The notes beneath the pieces are model-generated. The model had not been told where the DNA came from. It saw only the letters and a program-made list of their open reading frames with translations, and did no database searches. DNA of 64,000 bases, from assembly GCF_002811875.1 (NCBI RefSeq), contig NZ_NPDZ01000008.1, forward strand, positions 110,180 through 174,179, written 5' to 3'. This document shows, in pieces, positions 10,319 through 18,780 of the stretch. This DNA is from Leptospira perolatii. Its GTDB lineage: Bacteria > Spirochaetota > Leptospiria > Leptospirales > Leptospiraceae. The first letter of the stretch is position 1. The number at the start of each line of letters is the position of its first letter. The position numbers and the translations under genes were made by a program.

Positions 10319-10353
10319 TTAAACAGCGAGCGAAATTTTGAATTCGTTTAATC

Positions 10354-11493
10354 TTAGGGATTAATTAGGTAATAAGAAAAGATACCGCGAAAGTATTTAT
10401 CCTTTGGTAAAATTCCGCTTCCTTCCGGACTGACCGAACAATCCAAATGTGCGTCAGCTAGATAATAGAGTTGATATGGTTTGCTGAAAAAAAGTCGAAT
10501 AAAAAACCTAAGAACCGAAGAAATGTTAGAAAGTACATAGATTTCTCCGATTAAGTCCTTCCTACTAATCGTCAAACTGCAATTATCCGAAGAATCCAAA
10601 TAGAACTTTTCCTTGATCGGTAATTCGTAGTCAGAAAACGAATCGACTGCCGACTCTAAAACTTCTGACCTATGCACCTTTGCCGAGAATAAAATTTTCC
10701 CAGAAGGGTCAATCGAACTTACGGTTCGCAATTCTCCATTCGGAAAACTGTCATTTCCGATAAAGCCACCTGTAAACAGTCGTTCCTGCTTTGAATTGAT
10801 GGATCGGAACAATTCCCATCTACGGCTGTACTTGTATACTTCGTAGTTAGTCAAAAGGTGCTCCATTCCGCCTTTTCCATTTAAGTCGATTTTATTACCG
10901 TTTATAATTAGGTATCCCCAAGCTGGCACGGAGGAAAAGGTCATATCCGCCTGAACGAATCTACCCTTTTTAGGAAGTGGAATTTTTCCTCCAGAAAGGG
11001 AAACTGCATGATACCATCTCGTCTTGTAATTAATCCTAAGCTTAGCTTCTTCAGTTTCCATCTGGATCTCAGGACCTTCTGCGCCTTTTATCACAGAGTT
11101 GCTTAGCATAGACAATTCCAGATTGCCGGGTTCTGCTTTTAAATCTTCTTCAGAAAATTCCTTGGTAAAGAAGCGAGTCCCATTTTGTTTATCGTAAACT
11201 ACGATACTGATACCGCAGTTGTTTGTACCGGACCCGAGATTGCTCACGATAAAGGTTGCGAAAATCCAGACCTTGTCATCGGTAAAAGAATAGTTCCAAG
11301 CCTGAAAGTATCCTTCCTGGGGATACGGATGAAAAGAAAACTCAGATAGAGAAGTCTTTCTTGCTCGAAAAGTTTCCTCGATGGAGGGATCCGCATGGAA
11401 CGATTTTGGCAAAAGAAAAATAACAAAGAAAAGAATTACAATCGTTCTGTTATTCTGAATTTTATTGTAGTTTTTAGGCCGCAACATGGGCAT
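10354..11493 (-). CDS. Secreted lipocalin-like protein, possibly CrtC/AttH/Svf1-like
   Basis: A 379-residue exported protein with an N-terminal hydrophobic segment at about 18-34. After it comes WIFATFIVSNLGSGTNNCG followed by ISIVVYDK. This resembles the entrance strands of the CrtC/AttH (hydroxyneurosporene synthase-like) and Svf1 double-lipocalin families, which bind or hydrate hydrophobic ligands. Mostly beta-strand composition fits. It is the gene upstream of the sterol-desaturase-like gene (36-base gap, same strand), supporting a role with lipids. Two ATG codons (11493 and 11487) are equally possible starts. Confidence 0.6.
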   Translation of the reverse strand: MPMLRPKNYNKIQNNRTIVILFFVIFLLPKSFHADPSIEETFRARKTSLSEFSFHPYPQEGYFQAWNYSFTDDKVWIFATFIVSNLGSGTNNCGISIVVYDKQNGTRFFTKEFSEEDLKAEPGNLELSMLSNSVIKGAEGPEIQMETEEAKLRINYKTRWYHAVSLSGGKIPLPKKGRFVQADMTFSSVPAWGYLIINGNKIDLNGKGGMEHLLTNYEVYKYSRRWELFRSINSKQERLFTGGFIGNDSFPNGELRTVSSIDPSGKILFSAKVHRSEVLESAVDSFSDYELPIKEKFYLDSSDNCSLTISRKDLIGEIYVLSNISSVLRFFIRLFFSKPYQLYYLADAHLDCSVSPEGSGILPKDKYFRGIFSYYLINP

Positions 11494-11528
11494 TAAGTCG
11501 TAATCTGCGCCAGGATAGCAGGCAAGTA

Positions 11529-11564
11529 CTTCTCCTAGGTCGTTTTGAAAAATACTAGGAGAAG
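11529..11564. repeat. Perfect 10-bp inverted repeat, hairpin
   Basis: CTTCTCCTAG at 11529-11538 is matched by CTAGGAGAAG at 11555-11564 around a 16-base AT-rich loop. It sits between two minus-strand genes, downstream of the one ending at 11584. There is no clean U-tract after the stem, so it may be a weak terminator, an mRNA-stabilising hairpin or a protein-binding site. Confidence 0.55.
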
Positions 11565-11583
11565 ATTCGGTTCTTACAGACTT

Positions 11584-12018
11584 TTATTCAACGCAGGCCT
11601 CCAGATTTTCCACTTCTTCTTTGGAAATCATGCTGCAAGATTCTTCATAAATATCCGAAATGCATTTGATTCCAAAGATGGGATGATCTTGAATCCATCT
11701 TTCTAAAAAGTTTGTTCTCTCTTGCAAAATTCCGTCCAGATGAATCCAGGAATCCGTTTCGCTACCTTGTTCCGTTCGAATTTTTGCGAACACTACATAT
11801 TCATAGACTCCGAATCTCTTAAAGTAAATCTCCGTATCTTCCACTCTTGTTTCCAAAAGTCTTTTTCTAAATTTTTGTGAATTACTTTCTTCTAAACTTC
11901 CTCTTAAATAGTCGTAGTATCTGTTTAGAATTCCGACGATTCTGAAAAAATCTTTTTGGTCCTTGATCAATTTTTTCCAGGAATAAGTTTCTGACTTTTC
12001 TTCCTTTTCTTTTAACAT
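11584..12018 (-). CDS. Hypothetical protein (144 aa)
   Basis: I place the start at ATG 12018 because a strong Shine-Dalgarno sequence (GGAGG, eight bases upstream) precedes it; a TTG at 12084 in the same frame has none. The product is charged and soluble, with no signal peptide or TM helix. It has a helical N-terminal half, followed by a YVVFAKIRTEQGSETDSWIH beta segment and a C-terminal acidic tail with two Cys. I do not recognise the family. It is transcribed divergently from the ECF sigma gene, so it may share its control region. Confidence 0.7.
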   Translation of the reverse strand: MLKEKEEKSETYSWKKLIKDQKDFFRIVGILNRYYDYLRGSLEESNSQKFRKRLLETRVEDTEIYFKRFGVYEYVVFAKIRTEQGSETDSWIHLDGILQERTNFLERWIQDHPIFGIKCISDIYEESCSMISKEEVENLEACVE

Positions 12019-12156
12019 CCGTTTTTCCTCCGCAGACTGCGGGTCGAAAAAGAATTTGGTTGTATTAATTTTTGTTCGAACCAACGGAATTTTTAGAAAA
12101 AAATCCAGGGAATTTTCTCCAAAAACAACTAAGGAATAGAGAGAAGGAGAACAGAT

Positions 12157-12693
12157 TTGATTCCGATCGAGAATCTTTACCGACGAGAGAGAAAAAGACT
12201 TCTTGCCTGGATTCGTTACAGAGTTTCGGATCCGGAAGACGCGGAAGATCTATTACAAGAGTCTTTTTATCAAGCTCTCACGGAATTGGATTCAGCGGGA
12301 ACGATCGAATATTTGGTCGCCTATTTGTATGCTGTCGTTCGGAATAAAATAGGCGATTGGTATAGAAGGAAGAAGTCCAAAGCACATATCAGACCGGAGT
12401 TAGAATCCGAATTCGGTTTGGAGGATAGGATTCAGTCTAGGGAGAAAACACCCGAGCAGGATTTCTACCGCCAGTTGATTTTAGAAGAACTTGCTTTGGC
12501 GATCGAAGAACTTCCGCATGAGCAAAGGTTTGCTTTTGTAGAGAACGTAATTCATCGGAGAACTTTTCGGGAAATTAGCCAAGAGACTGGTGTACCTGAA
12601 GGAACTCTTTCTGCAAGAAAGACTTATGCAAAGGAATTCCTGTCTAGAAGATTGCAAGAATTGAAACCTCTTTTTCTCGAAGAATTTAATTAA
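12157..12693 (+). CDS. ECF-type RNA polymerase sigma factor
   Basis: A 178-residue protein with the two-domain layout of extracytoplasmic-function sigma factors. Region 2 (about 5-75) has the DPEDAEDLLQESFYQAL motif and a following YAVVRNKIGDWYRRKK. Region 4 (about 110-165) has IEELPHEQRFAFVEN and a helix-turn-helix around FREISQETGVPEGTLSARK. It directs RNA polymerase to a regulon. Translation starts at TTG 12157, six bases after a GAGAAGGAGA ribosome-binding site. No classical anti-sigma gene is present; a small membrane protein gene begins 13 bases downstream and is the likely partner. Confidence 0.92.
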   Translation: MIPIENLYRRERKRLLAWIRYRVSDPEDAEDLLQESFYQALTELDSAGTIEYLVAYLYAVVRNKIGDWYRRKKSKAHIRPELESEFGLEDRIQSREKTPEQDFYRQLILEELALAIEELPHEQRFAFVENVIHRRTFREISQETGVPEGTLSARKTYAKEFLSRRLQELKPLFLEEFN

Positions 12694-12706
12694 GGAAAAT
12701 GACTAT

Positions 12707-12997
12707 ATGCACGGATTACTAAATTCGAACAGAGGCAGAATGAGAAGACGATTCGGATGGATTTTAATTGTTCCAATTTTGTTCTTAGCGATGGGGGCTT
12801 TGGTCTGGCAGTTATGGAATTATTTAATGCCCGATCTATTTCATCTAAGTCAGATTAGCTATCTGCAGGCTTGCGGATTATTACTACTTTCTCATATTTT
12901 ATTCAGGGCAGGTAGAGGAGGAGGCCACGGTCCTTGGGGAAGACATGCTCGAATGAAACACCGGGAACACTGGAAAAAGGAACACACAGTTCATTAG
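12707..12997 (+). CDS. Small membrane protein with His/Arg-rich tail, ECF-sigma partner
   Basis: A 96-residue protein with one strong TM helix (about 17-39), a second hydrophobic stretch (about 48-66) and a Gly/His/Arg-rich C-terminus (GGHGPWGRHARMKHREHW, then more His). The position right after the sigma gene (13-base gap) and the two-helix layout suggest a membrane-bound regulator or sensor of that sigma factor. The seven or so histidines in the last 25 residues could bind a metal. Both roles are inference. It lacks the ZAS-type HxxxCxxC motif of common anti-sigma factors. Confidence 0.72.
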   Translation: MHGLLNSNRGRMRRRFGWILIVPILFLAMGALVWQLWNYLMPDLFHLSQISYLQACGLLLLSHILFRAGRGGGHGPWGRHARMKHREHWKKEHTVH

Positions 12998-13291
12998 AAA
13001 ATCTTGAAAATCAAGGACGCTCGCTTTGCATTCAATACCGTTTCGCTCGCTTTTGATTTGATTCGCGAGTTATTTTTTGGATCTGAGAATCCGGTTTTTT
13101 GCTTGGAAAGCGGAAATCGATCGAGCGTTATACTGTAAGGATCTATGCGTGATTTATTATTGAATTCTTGAGTAATGAGTAGTATTCATTCTAATTAGGA
13201 TTTTGAATTAGTTCTAAGAAAAGATCATGACGTGATGAGTCGGATATAGATTGCCAAAAAAGCTAATTAAAAAAAATCTACAATTACCACT

Positions 13292-13867
13292 ATGGTTATG
13301 GAATTGTTGGGCCTGTTCTGGACCGAAAAGATCAAGCTCAGCCAGTATATTATCCAAACCGTAAAAGATCTGAGCGACGTCCAGCTTGATCACCCCGATT
13401 CGCTTGGGGAAACGGTTCGACGCTACCTAAATTCAATGGTAGCCTCCGATTTTTTGTTCCGACTTTCTTTGCCAGTTTCAGTCGGAATCAGCTCTGTACT
13501 TCCGCTTTCCAGACAATCCGAAGCAGATATAGAAAAAGACCTCGTGAAGGTTAGGGACTTATTCGGATCTCCAGCCCTTCCCGTCGGATTAAAGGAGATT
13601 ATAGTCACTTCAGCGGAAGAGCTATACTATGATACTTGCAATCCAAGTCTTAAGCCGGTATTAGATCGATGGATCAAAATACTTCGCAGAATAGAAAAGA
13701 CCATTCAGAACGTGTCCAAAAAAGATTCGCTAAAGTACAGATATTTTTCGGTTTTAGGAGTGATCTCCTTACCGGTGGCGATTAACTATTTCGGGACCCA
13801 GAACCTATTTTATTTTCGGAATGGAATCTTAAAGATCAAGGAGAATCCTTCTTTCCCCAAGTCCTAA
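13292..13867 (+). CDS. Hypothetical protein (191 aa)
   Basis: A 191-residue protein with no signal peptide and no recognised family. It has a helical N-terminal region, an SLPVSVGISSVLPLS hydrophobic stretch around 60 that could be membrane-associated, and a second apolar segment near the C-terminus (VLGVISLPVAINYFGTQ). The preceding 294 bases (12998-13291) hold no gene I can support. It sits just upstream of icd in the same direction with a 67-base gap. Function unknown. Start could be ATG 13292 or 13298. Confidence 0.65.
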   Translation: MVMELLGLFWTEKIKLSQYIIQTVKDLSDVQLDHPDSLGETVRRYLNSMVASDFLFRLSLPVSVGISSVLPLSRQSEADIEKDLVKVRDLFGSPALPVGLKEIIVTSAEELYYDTCNPSLKPVLDRWIKILRRIEKTIQNVSKKDSLKYRYFSVLGVISLPVAINYFGTQNLFYFRNGILKIKENPSFPKS

Positions 13868-13934
13868 GCTCCTTGATGATGGATAAATAACATAACTATA
13901 ATACGCAATCCGTGCTTACCTTAAGGAGAATCGA

Positions 13935-15128
13935 ATGTCAAAGATCAAGGTGAAAACTCCTCTTGTGGAGTTGGACGGGGATGAGATGACCCGGATCATT
14001 TGGAAAGAAATTAAAGATCGTTTTATTAATCCATATTTGGATATTCAGCTGGATTATTACGATCTCGGAGTTGAATACAGAGATAAAACCGACGACAAAG
14101 TCACAGTAGACTCGGCTCACGCGATACAAAAATACGGGGTAGGAGTGAAATGCGCCACCATTACTCCTAACCAAGATCGTGTGAAAGAGTACAACCTAAA
14201 GAAAGAGTGGAAATCTCCCAACGGAACTATCAGATCAATTCTGGACGGAACAGTTTTCAGAAAACCTATCATTGTAAATAACATTCCGGCCGCTCTCCGT
14301 TCCTGGAAAAAACCGATCACAGTAGGTCGTCACGCATACGGAGATCTTTATAAAGACACCGAGCTATACATTCCGGAAGCCGGAAAAGTAGAAATCGTAT
14401 TTACCAGCAAGTCTGGAAAAGAAGAGAGAGCTCTGATTCACGATTTTGACGGTCCTGGCGTAGTAATGGGACAGCACAATCTTGATAAGTCCATCCAAAG
14501 CTTCGCTCAAGCTTGCTTTAACTATGCTATTTCAGAGAAAATTGATATTTGGTTTGCGACCAAAGATACGATTTCCAAAAAATACCATGCTCGATTCAGA
14601 GCTATCTTTGATGACGTTTCTGCAAAGAGAGCTGATGAGCTGAAAAAAGCTGGAATTCAATATTCTTACTATTTGATCGACGACGCTGTAGCTCAAATCG
14701 TGAAAAACGAAGGTGGAATGCTCTGGGCATTGATGAATTACGACGGAGATGTAATGTCGGATATGGTAGCCTCCGGTTTTGGATCTCTCGGATTAATGAC
14801 TTCGGTCTTGGTTTCTCCGGACGGAAAATTCGAATATGAAGCTGCTCACGGAACAGTGACCAGGCACTATCGAAAGTACCAGAAGGGAGAATCCACTTCC
14901 ACAAATTCAGTCGCTTCTATTTTTGCTTGGACAGGAGCCCTGGCGAAGAGGGGAGAACTGGATGGAACACCTGATGTAGTTGCTTTCGCACATAAATTGG
15001 AGAAAGCAGTAATCGACACGATCCAGGGCGGGGAAATGACAAAGGATTTGACTTTGTTGTGTACCGACCCGAATGCAAAATCGTTGGATACCTTCCAGTT
15101 TATGGAGGCGGTCCAAAAACGTTTATAG
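13935..15128 (+). CDS. icd: NADP-dependent isocitrate dehydrogenase (homodimeric, eukaryotic-like subfamily)
   Basis: A 397-residue enzyme that oxidises isocitrate to 2-oxoglutarate and CO2 in the TCA cycle, producing NADPH. Sequence signatures of the subfamily-II isocitrate dehydrogenases are plain: [13 protein letters not shown] at the N-terminus, [34 protein letters not shown] with the phospho-regulated-type Ser, a [18 protein letters not shown] metal-binding segment and [17 protein letters not shown] for NADP. Length matches the family (about 400-415). A good AAGGAG ribosome-binding site precedes ATG 13935. Confidence 0.96.
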   Translation: MSKIKVKTPLVELDGDEMTRIIWKEIKDRFINPYLDIQLDYYDLGVEYRDKTDDKVTVDSAHAIQKYGVGVKCATITPNQDRVKEYNLKKEWKSPNGTIRSILDGTVFRKPIIVNNIPAALRSWKKPITVGRHAYGDLYKDTELYIPEAGKVEIVFTSKSGKEERALIHDFDGPGVVMGQHNLDKSIQSFAQACFNYAISEKIDIWFATKDTISKKYHARFRAIFDDVSAKRADELKKAGIQYSYYLIDDAVAQIVKNEGGMLWALMNYDGDVMSDMVASGFGSLGLMTSVLVSPDGKFEYEAAHGTVTRHYRKYQKGESTSTNSVASIFAWTGALAKRGELDGTPDVVAFAHKLEKAVIDTIQGGEMTKDLTLLCTDPNAKSLDTFQFMEAVQKRL

Positions 15129-15143
15129 AAAACAGGTTTCTAC

Positions 15144-15797
15144 TTGGATCTTGCGAACAAAAAAGGTAAGAGTCGGGGTAGAATCCGACTCTTTCTATTT
15201 CTACTCCTAGTTTCCAGCTCTCTTCTGGCGCAAAGGATAAAGCTTCCGAAAGAACCGACTCCGCCGACAGAACCTGGAGCCGATGTAAGAGGAGATTCAA
15301 ATTCTAATGGCTCGGAAAATTCTTCTTCGAATTCCAAATCGGAAGCCGAATCCAAGGTAAAAGTATATCTCTGCGACGGTAGAACCGTTACCGGAACATG
15401 GAAGGATGCACCCAAAGAGTTTTCGTTCAAGCACAAAAAGGAAGACGTGGTTTATTCAAAAACCTTAAAGTATTCTGAAATTTCTAAAATACAAATCAAA
15501 GCTTGGAAAATGCAAAAGGGAAAACCTACGAAGAAAGGAATTCCATATAAAGTAGAGCCTTGGGATGCTCAATTCAGGACTAAGACTAACGAATTATTCG
15601 AAATTAGCGGAGATATAAAGAAAGATTTGCTTTTGATTCGGGTACAAAATGAGCAGGGAGAAGCAACACTTTACTCTTATTGGATGGACCTGCTCTATGA
15701 AAACAAATCTTGGTTTTCAAAATTGCCTCCAATAGAAGGTGAAATTAGAAAGGAGTGCTATCCTGACGTCGTGATTGGAGTAGAATTTCTTTCCTGA
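15144..15797 (+). CDS. Exported hypothetical protein
   Basis: A 217-residue protein starting at TTG 15144, 15 bases after icd and probably in its operon. It has a basic N-terminus and signal peptide (about 14-30, cleaved near LLAQ), a Ser/Asn/Glu low-complexity linker (about 45-70) and a beta-rich domain starting VKVYLCDGRTVTGTW. That opening resembles strands that present a 'value/threshold' Sm-like or DUF fold, but I cannot name a family. Probably periplasmic. Confidence 0.68.
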   Translation: MDLANKKGKSRGRIRLFLFLLLVSSSLLAQRIKLPKEPTPPTEPGADVRGDSNSNGSENSSSNSKSEAESKVKVYLCDGRTVTGTWKDAPKEFSFKHKKEDVVYSKTLKYSEISKIQIKAWKMQKGKPTKKGIPYKVEPWDAQFRTKTNELFEISGDIKKDLLLIRVQNEQGEATLYSYWMDLLYENKSWFSKLPPIEGEIRKECYPDVVIGVEFLS

Positions 15798-15800
15798 CAA

Positions 15801-16691
15801 TCATTCAGAAATCTTCTCATTCAGAAATTCTACGATATGATCTGTTACATAAGGTTTCATTAATAGTTCGATCCAATCCGGAATTTTCTGCTCCTTTAAA
15901 TCTTCTTTTGCCGCCGCCGATGTAATTGCAAAAACCAGGGAATTTTCTCCATAGATGGATTTGATGGTTTCACAAAGCACAAGTCCAGAAATACCCGGCA
16001 TATATAAATCTGTCAAAATAGCGAAATAATCTTGGAAATCGCGGGACAAGATGGAGAGAGCGTCCTCTCCAGAAGTGGCGGTATCCACTTTTCCACCTCG
16101 AATTTCAAGAAGCCTCTTTAGAATTACGAGATTCATTTCAGAATCATCTACAATAAGGATTTTCTTATTTATCTTTTGATTTAGAATTTTTCTTTTCTTT
16201 GTAACCGGCTTATCAACCACCTCGAGGTTCGGTTTTTCGATGTACGCGTCCTTCAGAATCGATGCAATTACAGATCTAAATATTGTTAGATCGGCTGATT
16301 TTTCTATAAACCCGTCTGCTCCAGCTTCAGTAGCTTTTTTTCTGTTCTCATTACTATAATCGGATGTTACTACTAGTATACTCGCGTTCCGTGATTTATA
16401 CGGTTTGCCGTCTAATATTTCGTGTCGGACCTTTTTGCAAAAATCGAATCCAGTGCCTTCTTCTAAATAGACACCGACTGTGATTAAGTTAAAGAATTCT
16501 TTTGAAGCGAGTTCGGATGCATGCAGAATATTGATGGCTTCCTTTACTTCATATTCTTCCGAGGCAAATTCATCACTGATAATCCTTCTGGTTACTTTAC
16601 CGGGATCTACGATCAGAATTCGAAATTTAGAGGGAAAGCTCATGGTTGAAATAGATTGAAGTAGTTTGCGATATAGCTCCCGGAAAACCAT
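15801..16691 (-). CDS. Response regulator with two receiver domains, the first degenerate
   Basis: About 296 residues in two CheY-like receiver domains, with no output domain. The second (about 160-290 from the ATG) is intact: ILIVDDSEMN acidic pair, ILTDLYMPGISG with the phospho-Asp, AITSAA and the KPY lysine. In the first (RILIVDPGKVT...), the acceptor Asp is replaced by Gly in the aligned segment VGVYLEEGTG, so it probably cannot be phosphorylated and may act in dimerisation or as a pseudo-receiver. The start is unsure: ATG 16691 follows AAAGGAGG too closely, and TTG 16706 is the alternative. MazG lies upstream on the same strand. Confidence 0.85.
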   Translation of the reverse strand: MVFRELYRKLLQSISTMSFPSKFRILIVDPGKVTRRIISDEFASEEYEVKEAINILHASELASKEFFNLITVGVYLEEGTGFDFCKKVRHEILDGKPYKSRNASILVVTSDYSNENRKKATEAGADGFIEKSADLTIFRSVIASILKDAYIEKPNLEVVDKPVTKKRKILNQKINKKILIVDDSEMNLVILKRLLEIRGGKVDTATSGEDALSILSRDFQDYFAILTDLYMPGISGLVLCETIKSIYGENSLVFAITSAAAKEDLKEQKIPDWIELLMKPYVTDHIVEFLNEKISE

Positions 16692-16785
16692 ACCTCCTTT
16701 GTTCAAGGAAAGGAGCGTAGAAGTTTTATTCTCTCACTAAAATCCCAATTTGGGAAGAAAATCTGAATCAGCTCAAAATTATAAT

Positions 16786-18012
16786 CTACTCTAACTTGTT
16801 CTTCAAGTGAGCAGTGTATTTTTTTATCGAATCTCGAATCGCTTCTAGTATTTCCGATAGATCCGAGAAATGATTTTCGTCTAGATCCACCCAGTCCCAT
16901 CCCCCTTTATCTGTCTTATTCAAGTTCAGATAAAAGATTGGCTGTGACCTTGTACCTAAAACCGGCCTTAGAGGGACGATTGTAAAGGATCCCATTGAAG
17001 AAAAGATTGCCTCAAATTCATCCGAAGCCAAAGAGAATTCGAACCGTTTAGGCCAATCTTCTTGTCCTACATCTTTAAAATAGAGTACGGAAAACAACTG
17101 ATCGATTAGGATCTGGGACTGCTTGCTTTGTTCTATAAGAGGGTTCTGAATTTTATGCGAATCTAATTCATTCTTTGCTTGGTCCCACATTTGGTCTAGT
17201 GCTTCGAGTGATAGTTCGGAAAAAGAAAGCCCTTTGCGGGAACACTCCATTTCCATAAGTTCGATTCTTTTTTTAAATTTAGAATTTGTTCTAGTAAGAG
17301 CTGATTCGGAAGAAAGCCCTAACTTCCTAGCTAAGTTTACGATTGTAAATAAAAGATCCCCTAATTCTTCTTCCATTCGAATCTGGTTTGTTGTGACTTC
17401 TGATCTGACATTTATCTCGGAGATGAATTCTTCTAGTTCTTCCCTTAATTTTTCTTCGACTCCTTTGATGTCTTTCCAATCGAATCCGGCCTTTGCCGCC
17501 TTTTTCTGGAACTTTTCTGCCTTTAACAGAGAGGGAAAGGTTTCTGGAACACCCGAAAGAATCGATGCGCCTTTTTGAGTTCGTTTCAATTCGGGCGCCC
17601 TTCCCCTTTTTTCCTTTTCTTTTTGCTTGAGCGAATCCCAGTTCTCGACTACATCACTAGCAGTTTTCAGTGAATGATCCTTTGATTCAAAGACGTGAGG
17701 ATGTCTTAATATTAATTTTTCTGCAACATCCTTCGCTACGTCTTCAAAATGAAAAGAACCTCTTTCGGCAGCAATCTGAGAATGAAGAGTGACTTGGAAC
17801 AAAAGATCTCCTAGTTCTTCTTTTAGGTGCTCGTCATCTGACCTTAATAATGCATCTACTACTTCTTGGGATTCCTCTATGATATAAGGAATCAAAGTTA
17901 AATGGGTCTGTTCTCTATCCCAAGGACATCCGTTTTCACTCCGCAACTTTGCGGTTATGTCGCGGAGATATTCCATGTAAGTAGGAAATTGGTTTTTGTC
18001 GGGAGCGTCCAT
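16786..18012 (-). CDS. mazG: MazG-type nucleoside triphosphate pyrophosphohydrolase with C-terminal extension
   Basis: A 408-residue protein. Residues 1-265 carry the tandem MazG fold: LRSENGCPWDREQTH, then EESQEVVDALL and EELGDLLFQVTLH in the first half, and LREELEEFISE with EEELGDLLFTIVNLAR in the second (ExxE...D metal ligands). MazG hydrolyses NTPs, including (d)NTPs and ppGpp-related pools, to NMP plus PPi. E. coli MazG is 263 residues, so the last ~125 residues (ending LKNKLE) are an extra domain without a family I recognise. ATG 18012 aligns with known N-termini. Confidence 0.92.
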   Translation of the reverse strand: MDAPDKNQFPTYMEYLRDITAKLRSENGCPWDREQTHLTLIPYIIEESQEVVDALLRSDDEHLKEELGDLLFQVTLHSQIAAERGSFHFEDVAKDVAEKLILRHPHVFESKDHSLKTASDVVENWDSLKQKEKEKRGRAPELKRTQKGASILSGVPETFPSLLKAEKFQKKAAKAGFDWKDIKGVEEKLREELEEFISEINVRSEVTTNQIRMEEELGDLLFTIVNLARKLGLSSESALTRTNSKFKKRIELMEMECSRKGLSFSELSLEALDQMWDQAKNELDSHKIQNPLIEQSKQSQILIDQLFSVLYFKDVGQEDWPKRFEFSLASDEFEAIFSSMGSFTIVPLRPVLGTRSQPIFYLNLNKTDKGGWDWVDLDENHFSDLSEILEAIRDSIKKYTAHLKNKLE

Positions 18013-18188
18013 TTGATGCCAGGCTTTGGCGGTTACAGGGAATGCCCACCATTTTTCTCAACAGTACTTTCTTTGTGAATTGATTGACGATTCGATTTAC
18101 ACTCATACCATATACGAAAAATCGGCAAAGTTTTTCGGGTCAAAGAAATCCGAAAGGGATGTCGAAATCATAAAGGATTCCGGAAGTC

Positions 18189-18707
18189 ATGAATTCATCT
18201 AGAAACATAGCAGCCCTGGTTTTACTCGTTATCGCGTTCGCGAGCAGATTTATCCCTCACGTACCGAACTTTACACCTATACTCGCGATTTCACTTTTTG
18301 GTGGAGTTTATTTTACGGATAAAAGAGTCGCGATCCTCCTGCCTCTCAGCGCAATGCTAATGAGTGATTTGATTAAAGGATTCCACGACTTAATTCCAGT
18401 TGTATATGGAATGTTCGCACTGTTTGCATATGTAGGAACTAGAATTAGAGAAAACCTTTCTGTCGGAACCGTCGCCTTGGCTGGATTGGCCGGAGCTCTT
18501 TCCTTTTACTTGGTCACGAACTTTTTTGTATGGCTGACTTCTGGAATGTATTCCCTAGATCTTTCCGGACTTCTTACCTGTTATGTTGCAGCAATTCCAT
18601 TCTTTAAGAATTTCTTGATAGGAACTGCGGTCTACATGCCAATTCTATTCGGTGGATTTTATCTTCTGGAAAAAACCGGAGTTGTGAAAGCAAGACAAGA
18701 AGTCTAA
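18189..18707 (+). CDS. DUF6580-family membrane protein
   Basis: A 172-residue protein with about five TM helices. Conserved features of the DUF6580 family are visible: RFIPHVPNFTPILAISLFGG, LPLSAMLMSDLIKGFH, VVYGMF, LVTNFFVWLTSGMY and LTCYVAAIPFFKNFLIG. The family resembles ECF-transporter S components, so a vitamin or small-molecule uptake role is possible but unproven. A terminator hairpin follows the stop. Confidence 0.88.
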   Translation: MNSSRNIAALVLLVIAFASRFIPHVPNFTPILAISLFGGVYFTDKRVAILLPLSAMLMSDLIKGFHDLIPVVYGMFALFAYVGTRIRENLSVGTVALAGLAGALSFYLVTNFFVWLTSGMYSLDLSGLLTCYVAAIPFFKNFLIGTAVYMPILFGGFYLLEKTGVVKARQEV

Positions 18708-18727
18708 TCACAACTATTTCCACTCCG

Positions 18728-18748
18728 GCCCCACCCCCACGGTGGGGC
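18728..18748 (+). terminator. Rho-independent-like hairpin
   Basis: GCCCCACC (18728-18735) pairs perfectly with GGTGGGGC (18741-18748) around a five-base loop, followed by a short T run (TTTA). It lies between two convergent genes and can serve both. The stem arm is also the core of the dispersed GCCCCACCC repeats seen at 7214 and 61141. Confidence 0.7.
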
Positions 18749-18780
18749 TTTACAGCGCCAGGTTATCGCGCGCTGAGAAT

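Noticed and set aside
18013..18188. Cobalamin riboswitch upstream of the DUF6580 gene
   Set aside because: No B12-box or GCCACTG motif is visible in this stretch.
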